From a bacterium (lineage in GTDB: Bacteria > Patescibacteriota > Saccharimonadia > Saccharimonadales > UBA4665), in assembly GCA_021803105.1 (NCBI GenBank), contig JAJZMC010000006.1, forward strand, positions 1 to 64,000: 64,000 nt of DNA, written 5' to 3'. This document shows positions 26,011 through 33,034 of the stretch, piece after piece. A model generated the notes under the pieces. That model was not told the origin of the DNA. It ran no database searches and worked only from the letters and a program-made list of their open reading frames with translations. Positions within the stretch are counted from its first letter, which is position 1. Every line of letters starts with the position of its first letter. Position numbers and translations under genes: made by a program.

Positions 26011-26028
26011 TTATACTAATTAGTATAA
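26011..26028. promoter_or_regulatory. 18-bp perfect palindrome at the head of the pilus operon
   Basis: TTATACTAATTAGTATAA is its own reverse complement. It lies 3 bp upstream of the first pilus-operon ATG on the minus strand and contains TATACT and TATAAA-like -10 boxes, so it covers the probable promoter. A dimeric regulator bound here would control the whole 15-kb operon. The divergent transposase fragment starts about 100 bp away and is unlikely to use it. Confidence 0.6.
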
Positions 26029-26129
26029 TACTATAAAACCTTAAACATTTTAAGAGTCGCATTAGATAATAAATACTGTTAACGAAATAGTGTCGGTTAG
26101 ATAGTAATAGTGTTACTGTAATTCTCACT

Positions 26130-26396
26130 ATGAAAAGAATTATGAAGCACGAAATTATTAGAGATAAACTACCAGAATATATTAAAGCTACCAAAAAAGA
26201 AAAAGGTATTATTCTTAGTAATGTTATGGCAATTACCAAAATGCCATCTAAGTCACTTATTAGAGCTTTTAATAGAGAACAAAAAAGATCTCACTTAAGA
26301 TCACCACCTCATTTAGGAAGACCCAAGTTATTTACAACTGAAACTGAAGCAGCTCTAGCTTTTATCTGGGAACAGTTTCATAGTCTGTCTAAATAA
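26130..26396 (+). pseudogene. N-terminal fragment of a DDE integrase-type transposase
   Basis: 88 residues. The pattern is KHEIIRDKLPEYIKATKKEK, then a helix-turn-helix (VMAITKMPSKSLIRAF), HLGRPKLFTTETEAALAFIW and a truncation. This is the DNA-binding head of an rve/IS481-like transposase known in Patescibacteria. The catalytic DDE domain (some 250 residues) is absent. The frame ends inside the 3' part of an antitoxin gene on the other strand, so the insertion or deletion joined the two. Confidence 0.7.
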
Positions 26397-26665
26397 GACA
26401 TCATTTCTTCTACGCTAAAGTAAGGTTCACTAACGTTTTTGCCCTGTTTAGCTTCCTCCGCTGCGTTGTTGAGTCTTTTCACAGCAACTTGGCTTGGTTC
26501 ACCCCAGTCATCATTATCAAAACTCAAAATACGATTTTCTGCCTCCGCTTTAGCCCAGACTCGTATATAAGCCTGAGCTGAATCAAAACCTAATCTTTTA
26601 GCTTTAGATTCTAGTTTTTCACGGATAGTTTTATCTATGGGTATGTGAAGTGTAGTAGTATTCAT
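26378..26665 (-). CDS. Orphan RelB/DinJ-like antitoxin
   Basis: From MNTTTLHIPIDKTIREKLE, a ribbon-helix-helix N-terminus continues with AKRLGFDSAQAYIRVWAKA, as in RelB/DinJ antitoxins. A charged C-terminus (EEAKQGKNVSEPYFSVEEMMSYLDRL) follows. An earlier in-frame ATG lies two codons upstream at 26671. No toxin gene follows. The 3' end runs 19 bp into the transposase fragment, so the partner was probably lost through the insertion. It may act as an anti-addiction factor or be neutral. Confidence 0.65.
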   Translation of the reverse strand: MNTTTLHIPIDKTIREKLESKAKRLGFDSAQAYIRVWAKAEAENRILSFDNDDWGEPSQVAVKRLNNAAEEAKQGKNVSEPYFSVEEMMSYLDRL

Positions 26666-26741
26666 AATCATAAGTATGAGAAACATATTTTATTATGTCA
26701 AACTGTTGTTGCATATACTTCTGTCTTTTATCCTAATCTGT

Positions 26742-26747
26742 TATACT
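26742..26747 (+). promoter_or_regulatory. -10 box of ychF, leaderless start
   Basis: TATACT is followed by exactly 6 nt and then the ATG at 26754, which places the expected transcription start at the first base of the start codon. There is no Shine-Dalgarno. This also decides the start, since upstream in-frame codons would lie outside the transcript. Confidence 0.7.
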
Positions 26748-26753
26748 CTATTT

Positions 26754-27836
26754 ATGTCAAAAGGTCTTGAAATTGGTATAGTCGGCTTACCTAATGTCGG
26801 TAAATCTAGTTTATTCAATGCTTTAACTAAAAATAATGTCCTAGTGGCTAACTATCCATTTGCAACTATTGAACCTAATATTGGTGTTGTTAATGTACCC
26901 GATAAAAGATTAATTAATTTAGAAAAATTATATCAAGCAGATAAAGTCACTCATGCTACCATTAACTTTATTGATATAGCTGGTTTAGTGGCTGGAGCTA
27001 GCACTGGTGAAGGACTGGGCAACCAATTTTTAAATCATATACGACAAACTGATACCATTATTCAGGTTGTTAGAGCTTTTAAAGACACTAATATAACTCA
27101 CATTAACGATAATCATAATCCTAAAGATGATATTGATATCATTAATACTGAGCTTGTTTTAGCCGATTTACAATCAATTGAAAAGCAAATTCCAAAAATA
27201 GAAAAAGAAATTAAAAGTAACCCTAAATTAAAAGTTGTTTTGGAAAACGCTAACCTAATTAAATCCTATTTAAATAATAACGAACCCTTATGGCAAAAAT
27301 CTGGTATCGACTATTCAATCGTTAAAAATTTTCATTTAATAACTACAAAACCTGTTATTTATTTATTTAATTTAGATGAAAATGATTTAACAAACAATGA
27401 ATTAAAGCTTAGTTTAACTAATTTAGTAAAACCATCACCTGTTTTATTTTTATCAGCAAAATTAGAGACTGAATTAACGATTCTTGAAAATGAAGAAGCT
27501 AGTGAATTATTAAAATTATATTCTCAAAATGAATCAGGTCTTGAACAATTAGTTAAATCAGCCTATCAAACATTAGGATTACAAAGTTTTTTGACTGCTG
27601 GGAAAAAAGAAGTGCGGGCTTGGACTATTCATCAAGGATCAACTGCTCCAGAAGCTGCTGGAGTTATTCATAATGATTTTCAAAGAGGATTTATTGCAGC
27701 AGAAATAATAGATTATTTTGATTTAATTAAATTTGGTTCATACTCCGCTGTTAAACAGGCCGGGAAGATAAGATTAGAGGGTAAAAATTATATTATGCAA
27801 GAAAATGATATTGTTGATTTTAAATTTAATGTCTAA
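26754..27836 (+). CDS. ychF: Redox-regulated ATPase YchF (OLA1)
   Basis: 360 residues from MSKGLEIGIVGLPNVGKSS. The P-loop is GLPNVGKS (11-18), G3 is DIAG, and the G4 position reads NLDE, the NxxE form that gives YchF ATP rather than GTP preference. The C-terminal TGS domain ends with AAEIIDYFDLIKFGSYSAVKQAGKI-type motifs. It binds ribosomes and modulates stress responses. The frame is open further upstream to 26676, but the -10 box inside that stretch and family length favour 26754. Confidence 0.95.
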   Translation: MSKGLEIGIVGLPNVGKSSLFNALTKNNVLVANYPFATIEPNIGVVNVPDKRLINLEKLYQADKVTHATINFIDIAGLVAGASTGEGLGNQFLNHIRQTDTIIQVVRAFKDTNITHINDNHNPKDDIDIINTELVLADLQSIEKQIPKIEKEIKSNPKLKVVLENANLIKSYLNNNEPLWQKSGIDYSIVKNFHLITTKPVIYLFNLDENDLTNNELKLSLTNLVKPSPVLFLSAKLETELTILENEEASELLKLYSQNESGLEQLVKSAYQTLGLQSFLTAGKKEVRAWTIHQGSTAPEAAGVIHNDFQRGFIAAEIIDYFDLIKFGSYSAVKQAGKIRLEGKNYIMQENDIVDFKFNV

Positions 27837-28588
27837 TTATTAACAAACCTACTGTTAATAATTAATTTGCCAAGTATAACAGGCATCTTTTTAGTATCTG
27901 TATAAATATGAGAGACCTTATTACTGTCATCAAAAACCGATGGTAATGCAAATTGATTATCTTGTTTTAATAATAATTCATTTCTTCCAAGTTGTAATAA
28001 TGTCTCTTCATTATTGATATTTGTTAACCCAGAGAGATTATCATTTTCAACATAACTTGGCTTAACAGGAAGTGTATTAACAGAAATAGGCTGCGAAATA
28101 ATGTCATCATTTTTTTGTCTTTCAAGATATAACTTTAAGTGTTCATTAATATCCTCTAAGTGTTGTTGTTGTTTTTCAGATTGAATTGACTGTACTTGTC
28201 TTATTTGCGTAATAAACATTTGGATATGATTTACTAATTTTCTAAGTCTAGTTTTATTTAAACTAGTAAACTTCAAATTCTTTAACCCAGCATTGACATT
28301 AATATAAGCCCCTATCAAACGATAACTATAATCAATTTGATTAATTCTACTAAATCTCATATCTTCAACTGTCAAAAACTGAAACGGCTTTTTGTCAATC
28401 AATAATAATCTTTCATCCGTAACGACAAGCAATGCAAAACCACCTTCATAACTACCAGAAACACATTCACAAATTTCTTCATCAGGCATTAATATATTCA
28501 CTAGCTCATCTAACTCAGCTTGTCCCCAAAAACGTCTACGGAAGTTAATCCTCTTTAACTGTTGATCAACATATTGTTTTGTGACCAT
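27833..28588 (-). CDS. Bacterial PH-domain protein (YokE-like)
   Basis: 251 residues, soluble. A PH-like domain occupies about 35-125 (ECVSGSYEGGFALLVVTDERLLLIDKKPFQFLTVEDMRF, shown here by its first part CVSGSYEGGFALLV and TDERLLLI). A coiled-coil (near 125-160) and a disordered C-terminus follow. The fold matches bPH_4/YokE domains of unknown ligand. Convergent with ychF. Confidence 0.7.
   Translation of the reverse strand: MVTKQYVDQQLKRINFRRRFWGQAELDELVNILMPDEEICECVSGSYEGGFALLVVTDERLLLIDKKPFQFLTVEDMRFSRINQIDYSYRLIGAYINVNAGLKNLKFTSLNKTRLRKLVNHIQMFITQIRQVQSIQSEKQQQHLEDINEHLKLYLERQKNDDIISQPISVNTLPVKPSYVENDNLSGLTNINNEETLLQLGRNELLLKQDNQFALPSVFDDSNKVSHIYTDTKKMPVILGKLIINSRFVNN
27834..27864. terminator. 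Hairpin between convergent ychF and PH-domain genes
   Basis: TAATTATTAACA (27834-27845) pairs perfectly with TGTTAATAATTA (27853-27864) across a 7-nt loop. It contains the stop codon of ychF and the last codons of the opposing gene. No strong T tract follows on either strand. Same layout as 792-818. Confidence 0.45.
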
Positions 28589-28725
28589 GAGTTTCTTCCC
28601 TTCAATCTAACAATTTAATTATAAAACGGTCAGTATTTAAAATCTGTGTTATCAATCACGAATAAAAAATAACTTTTATCACAAAAAACTAGACAATATT
28701 ACTTAACTACATCATAATTTAAATT

Positions 28726-29379
28726 ATGTTATCAACACTCAAGCAAACAGCTGAGTTAGTGGAACTGTTTAAGAGTGCTGGAAAAAAACAAATATACAAT
28801 AAAAATGAATTTATAATTTCTCCTAATTCGATTCCTAATGGAGTATTTTGTATCGAAGAAGGATTAGTAAAAGCCTATGATATTACAAAATATAATGAAG
28901 AAAATTTATTAATTATTCGTAAACCTGATGAAATATTTCCATTAATATGGGGACTAACAGGTCAAGAAAGACAAGTTATATATCAACCCTTAATAAAGAC
29001 TGTCACTTGGCGATTAGATCGTCAAGTATTTATAAATAGTATAACGAATAAACCAAGTTTAATGACGCCATTACTTGATATGACAGTAGAAATGTATCGA
29101 TTACACAGTGAGCGTATTTTAAACTTAGAATATCGAACCGTACGAGAAAGAATAATATCGTATTTATTTACTATGTCTAGACGTTTCGGACAAGAGACTA
29201 AAGATGGTATTAAAATTGATTTACCGCTAAGACACCAAGACATCGCTAGTTCAATTAATTCATCACGAGAAACCACTTCTCGAGAAATAGCAGCACTTAC
29301 AAAAAAAGAATTAATTGAACACAAAAGAAGTTATATACTATTAAAAAAAGTGGTTGAATTACATAAATATATCAGTTAA
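28726..29379 (+). CDS. Crp/Fnr-family transcription regulator
   Basis: 217 residues. The cyclic-nucleotide-binding beta-roll (NEFIISPNSIPNGVFCIEEG) is followed by the dimer helix and a winged helix with recognition segment DIASSINSSRETTSREIAAL. The cAMP phosphate-binding RxS signature of true CRP is not obvious, and there are no Fnr-type cysteines, so the ligand is unknown. Target genes cannot be deduced. Monocistronic and convergent with the phosphoribosyltransferase. Confidence 0.85.
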   Translation: MLSTLKQTAELVELFKSAGKKQIYNKNEFIISPNSIPNGVFCIEEGLVKAYDITKYNEENLLIIRKPDEIFPLIWGLTGQERQVIYQPLIKTVTWRLDRQVFINSITNKPSLMTPLLDMTVEMYRLHSERILNLEYRTVRERIISYLFTMSRRFGQETKDGIKIDLPLRHQDIASSINSSRETTSREIAALTKKELIEHKRSYILLKKVVELHKYIS

Positions 29380-29383
29380 ATTT

Positions 29384-30040
29384 TTATTTCCAATTTAATA
29401 TAATATTATGAATTATTTTGTTTATTGTTTCCTGATCTGGTACATCATTTTTATCAAAATACCTATTTATTTCAAAATCATTATCAGCTACCCATAAACA
29501 AAAAATCTTATCAGCCATCATATGCATCCAATCAACTGCTTTAACATCTGCTATAGGAGTAGCTACAACTAATTTATTAATCTTCAATGGTTTTAAAAAT
29601 TCATATGCCACATTTAATAAAATATCACCACTAAATCCATCACTAACCAAAATTACTGATCTATGTTCAACCATTTCTTTTTTTATCAATCCCTCATGTC
29701 CAACTATTTTAGTCATTTCTCTTAATTTAGTGACTTTTTGTTCTTCAATTGATCCACGATACTCTTCTAAAAGCTCACTAGCATCTCCGGCGTTTAAAGC
29801 ATTATTGATTAAAAATTCACCATCTGATGTAATTGTACCAACCGATACCGGTTCATGGGGTAAAAATATTTCTTCTGCTAAAATCATTAATAAAGCCGAA
29901 TGTAAATATTGTGCAATTTGAGCACCAACAACTACACCACCAGCACTAAGGGCTATAACAACACTATCCTCATAACGAAAATCAGGAACTAATTGTCTAG
30001 CTAAAATTCTACCGGCATGAGCTCGATTTACAAAATGCAT
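29384..30040 (-). CDS. Phosphoribosyltransferase-like protein
   Basis: 218 residues with a type I PRTase core. An early segment is VVIALSAGGVVVGAQIA, then a flexible loop with EEIFLPHEPVSVGTIT, and the PRPP-binding region is replaced by SVILVSDGFSGDILL, where DDG or DDxxxTG is usual. The acid pair is weak (SDG), so catalysis is uncertain. Related predicted phosphoribosyltransferases are widespread and uncharacterised. Confidence 0.65.
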   Translation of the reverse strand: MHFVNRAHAGRILARQLVPDFRYEDSVVIALSAGGVVVGAQIAQYLHSALLMILAEEIFLPHEPVSVGTITSDGEFLINNALNAGDASELLEEYRGSIEEQKVTKLREMTKIVGHEGLIKKEMVEHRSVILVSDGFSGDILLNVAYEFLKPLKINKLVVATPIADVKAVDWMHMMADKIFCLWVADNDFEINRYFDKNDVPDQETINKIIHNIILNWK

Positions 30041-30076
30041 AATAATAGTTTAACTAAAAATTAAAATTAACAGAAT

Positions 30077-30799
30077 TTAATTTTTGAATATTAATTGTAA
30101 TAAATAAAATCTTTCTAAATTACCACTTTGTCCAGTAATTAATGAATCAGCTTTATTAATTATTTTAAAATTTTTACTTATAAAATTTTCAAAATCTTTC
30201 AAAATATGCCTTCTAATAGTATCGTTTTTAACTACCCCATCTTGTCTTAAATTATCTTTTACAGTTTCAAATTGAGGTTTAACCATAGCAATAACTAAAG
30301 TTTTTTTATTTGCAAGTTGACTAATCTTAAACATTATATTTTTTAATGATATAAATGAAACATCTATTAAAATTAAATCAAAAGAAAAATTAGAATTAAA
30401 ATTCCTAATATCAGTTTTTTCATATAAAATTACCTTAGGATTTAATCTTAAGCTACTATGTAACTGGTTAGTTCCAACATCCACAGCAATAACTTTTTTA
30501 ACACCATGTTGCAGCGCATAATCAGTAAAACCACCTGTACTACTACCAACATCTAACATTATTTTTTCTTTGAAATTTATTTGAAATTTATTTGAAACAG
30601 AATCTAATTTTAAAGCAGCTCGACTAACATATTGATTATCTAGATTTAACTTTATTTTTGGATTATCTACCATAACACCAGGTCGAGTAATAATCTTTTC
30701 ATTAACTAAAACATAACCTAATTTAATATAATTTGATGCTTGTGATCTTGATGATACCAATTTAAGTTCGTATAATTTTTGATCTAAACGAGTTAACAT
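30077..30799 (-). CDS. tlyA: TlyA-type rRNA methyltransferase
   Basis: 240 residues. An N-terminal S4 RNA-binding domain (RLDQKLYELKLVSSRSQA ... GYVLVNEKIITRPG) is joined to an FtsJ/RrmJ-type SAM methyltransferase (MLDVGSSTGGFTDYAL, then VDVGTNQLH, IDVSFISLKNI, VMVKPQFE as AMVKPQFE). TlyA proteins 2'-O-methylate 16S and/or 23S rRNA cytidines. Upstream of it (minus strand) lies efp, 21 bp away, so they may share a transcript. Confidence 0.92.
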   Translation of the reverse strand: MLTRLDQKLYELKLVSSRSQASNYIKLGYVLVNEKIITRPGVMVDNPKIKLNLDNQYVSRAALKLDSVSNKFQINFKEKIMLDVGSSTGGFTDYALQHGVKKVIAVDVGTNQLHSSLRLNPKVILYEKTDIRNFNSNFSFDLILIDVSFISLKNIMFKISQLANKKTLVIAMVKPQFETVKDNLRQDGVVKNDTIRRHILKDFENFISKNFKIINKADSLITGQSGNLERFYLLQLIFKN

Positions 30800-30820
30800 A
30801 ATAAAAACCTTAATTTTAAA

Positions 30821-31387
30821 TTATGATTTAACCCTTTCACGATATTCAGTTGTAGTAGTATCAACAGAAATTATGTCATTAATTTTAATAAATGCTGGAA
30901 CCTTAATAATTAAACCCGTCTCCAAAGTAGCATTTTTCGAAATTGCACTACTAGTGTCTCCTTTAACGGCTGTCTCAGTATAAACTACCCTTAAGTTAAC
31001 ATTTTTTGGTAATTCAATGGTAATTGGACGGCCATTAAATAACTGGATTTGAACTGGATCACCAGCCTTAATAAAACTAACTTTGTCTTTAATTAATTGT
31101 TCATTAATTTCAAATTGTTCAAAAGTTTTATTATCCATAAAATAATATACTTGATTATTTTCATATAAGAAATCAGCACTTTGATTAATAATATCTGCCA
31201 TAATAATTTGCTCATTTCCCTTAAAAGTTCTATCCCGTACCTTACCATCAATTAAACTCTTTATGCGAACATTAACAATAGATCCACCTCGACCCATAAC
31301 TTTCTGATTATAACTTACAACTCTAAACGGCTCATCTCCTAATTGAAAAATGGTCCCTTTTTTTAAATCAGTAATTCCTAAAATCAT
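30821..31387 (-). CDS. efp: Elongation factor P, Arg-tipped
   Basis: 188 residues, three beta-barrel domains. It relieves ribosome stalling at polyproline. The tip loop of domain I reads KVMGRGGS, which puts Arg33 where E. coli has the lysine (Lys34) modified by EpmA. Arg is used in the EarP-rhamnosylated class, but the surrounding prolines of that class are absent. No earP, epmA or ymfI gene is in the window. A clear AAGGA precedes the ATG. Confidence 0.95.
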   Translation of the reverse strand: MILGITDLKKGTIFQLGDEPFRVVSYNQKVMGRGGSIVNVRIKSLIDGKVRDRTFKGNEQIIMADIINQSADFLYENNQVYYFMDNKTFEQFEINEQLIKDKVSFIKAGDPVQIQLFNGRPITIELPKNVNLRVVYTETAVKGDTSSAISKNATLETGLIIKVPAFIKINDIISVDTTTTEYRERVKS

Positions 31388-31713
31388 TATTTATCCTTTA
31401 CATACATTTTGACTAACGAATGTAATTTATTAATTAAATCTTCTGATTGCTTAGCCGTTATTTGTCCGAAACTTTGTTGAGATAGAACTAATCCCTCAAG
31501 ATTATCTGCAAGCAACAAAATTTTATTATTATCTAAAATCTTAATAGCCTCGACAAATTCCATAGTTAAACGATGTATCTTTAATTTTAAAATATCAGAT
31601 GAACCGGTCATTCCAAACGAATAAACTATATTATTAACAGAAGTATTGCCAGCAACATATAGCATTTGTCTAACAAAGTCATCAAGATTACTGACAGACT
31701 TCTTAGTTACCAT
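31387..31713 (-). CDS. Hypothetical helical protein between efp and rpsR
   Basis: 108 residues, predicted mostly helical, no membrane segment (SNLDDFVRQMLYVAGN ... EDLINKLHSLVKMYVKDK). Shares one base with efp and lies 4 bp from rpsR, so it belongs to the ribosomal/efp operon. NusB is sometimes found near efp, but no NusB motif is seen here. Unrecognised. Confidence 0.6.
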   Translation of the reverse strand: MVTKKSVSNLDDFVRQMLYVAGNTSVNNIVYSFGMTGSSDILKLKIHRLTMEFVEAIKILDNNKILLLADNLEGLVLSQQSFGQITAKQSEDLINKLHSLVKMYVKDK

Positions 31714-31717
31714 AAAA

Positions 31718-31921
31718 TTAATTAGTTGCTAGAAATGGTAATAAAGCTAAATGACGAGCTCTTTTAATAGCTACTGCTAAATGTCTTTGTTGACTTTCAG
31801 AAAGGCCAGTTTTTTTTCGACTTTCAATCTGTCCATAAATATTAATATATCGTTGAAGTGTCTTAAAATCTTTATAATCAAAATAAGCAACTTCAGTAGA
31901 ATGTCTAAATATTTTTGCCAT
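31718..31921 (-). CDS. rpsR: Ribosomal protein bS18
   Basis: 67 residues with the conserved core [47 protein letters not shown] (core given in parts: [18 protein letters not shown]). Part of the classical rpsF-ssb-rpsR order, read leftward. The N-terminus is short and without zinc cysteines. Confidence 0.97.
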   Translation of the reverse strand: MAKIFRHSTEVAYFDYKDFKTLQRYINIYGQIESRKKTGLSESQQRHLAVAIKRARHLALLPFLATN

Positions 31922-31945
31922 AGTATCTCTCCTTATAAACTTATA

Positions 31946-32425
31946 TTAAAATGGTATATCATCTAAATTAATTGGTTCATCACCAATTTCTTCAACTGAT
32001 TTATCCGTAGCTTTCTTATTTTTTTTGTTATTCTCCACAGAATCTTTTTGATCTACGGCATTATCATCAATGGTACTACTATCAGTTTCACTAGGTCTAG
32101 AATCCAAAAATGTAACATCAGCCGCTAACACTTCTACTTTACTACGTTTTTGACCATCTTGCTCCCAATTTCTACTCTGTAAACGACCCTGAACTAAACA
32201 ACGTCTACCTTTAAATAAATATTGACTAACTCGTTCAGCTAAAGGCCCCCAAGCAACAATATCAACATAATCTGTTGCCTCTTGCCATTCACCAGTACTG
32301 TCCTTATAGCTTCTATTAAGTGCTAAACTAAAACTAGTAACACTTTGACCCGATGGAGTCTGTCTTAATTCTGGGTCTCGTGTAAGATTACCCATTAAAG
32401 TTACTTGATTTAAACTACGTGCCAT
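31946..32425 (-). CDS. ssb: Single-stranded DNA-binding protein
   Basis: 159 residues. The OB fold is MARSLNQVTLMGNLTRDPEL ... ATDYVDIVAWGPLAERVSQY, then an acidic disordered linker and the canonical C-terminal tip NLDDIPF that docks partner proteins. Between rpsF and rpsR as in most bacteria. Confidence 0.97.
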   Translation of the reverse strand: MARSLNQVTLMGNLTRDPELRQTPSGQSVTSFSLALNRSYKDSTGEWQEATDYVDIVAWGPLAERVSQYLFKGRRCLVQGRLQSRNWEQDGQKRSKVEVLAADVTFLDSRPSETDSSTIDDNAVDQKDSVENNKKNKKATDKSVEEIGDEPINLDDIPF

Positions 32426-32512
32426 ATGGCATCCTCCTTATAAGACATATGTCTTTTCTTTAATTGATATAACATTTTTAAAATACAACTATCCTACTAT
32501 TTTTGTCAAGTT

Positions 32513-32893
32513 TTATACTTCTTCTTCAGTTCGTTCAGTTTTTGAAACATCAGCTGAATCAAGTTTTAATTTTTTCTCTTTTTTTAATTTTTCTGCCTTT
32601 TCTATTGCTTTTAAATCAAGTTTAATAATTGAAAATCTGATAATTTCAGTAGTAATATTAAGAATAGTTTCAACTTGTTTTACTACAGTAGGTTCAAATT
32701 CTACAGTATAGAAAACATATAATGCTTGTTCGTGACCTTTAATTGGATATGCCAGTTTACGCTTTCCCCAATTATCTTGATTTAACAATTTTCCTTTATT
32801 ATCAGAAAATATCTTTAAAACTCGATCCTCTGCTTTACTAAGATCGACCTCTAAACCTGGGTCGTACAAAATCGCAACCTCATATTGAGCCAT
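32513..32893 (-). CDS. rpsF: Ribosomal protein bS6
   Basis: 126 residues; ferredoxin-like bS6 core (MAQYEVAILYDPGLEVD, KRKLAYPIKGHEQALYVFYTVEF) with a charged C-terminal extension. First gene of the rpsF-ssb-rpsR block; 87 bp separate it from ssb, so there may be a regulatory site in the gap. Confidence 0.96.
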   Translation of the reverse strand: MAQYEVAILYDPGLEVDLSKAEDRVLKIFSDNKGKLLNQDNWGKRKLAYPIKGHEQALYVFYTVEFEPTVVKQVETILNITTEIIRFSIIKLDLKAIEKAEKLKKEKKLKLDSADVSKTERTEEEV

Positions 32894-33034
32894 TCTTACT
32901 CCTTCTTTCGGTTAAAGCCCGCATACCTATTGTCGCGAGCTGAAGTTAATAAAGTACTACTATACCTTAAAAAGTTAAAAATGTACAGAGTAGAAAATTT
33001 TTATTTCAACTAAATTATATATGATTTTCAATTA

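Noticed and set aside
25979-26239. 86-codon hydrophobic ORF on the minus strand
   Set aside because: It is the antisense of the transposase fragment and runs through the pilus-operon palindrome; the transposase frame has recognisable motifs and this one does not.
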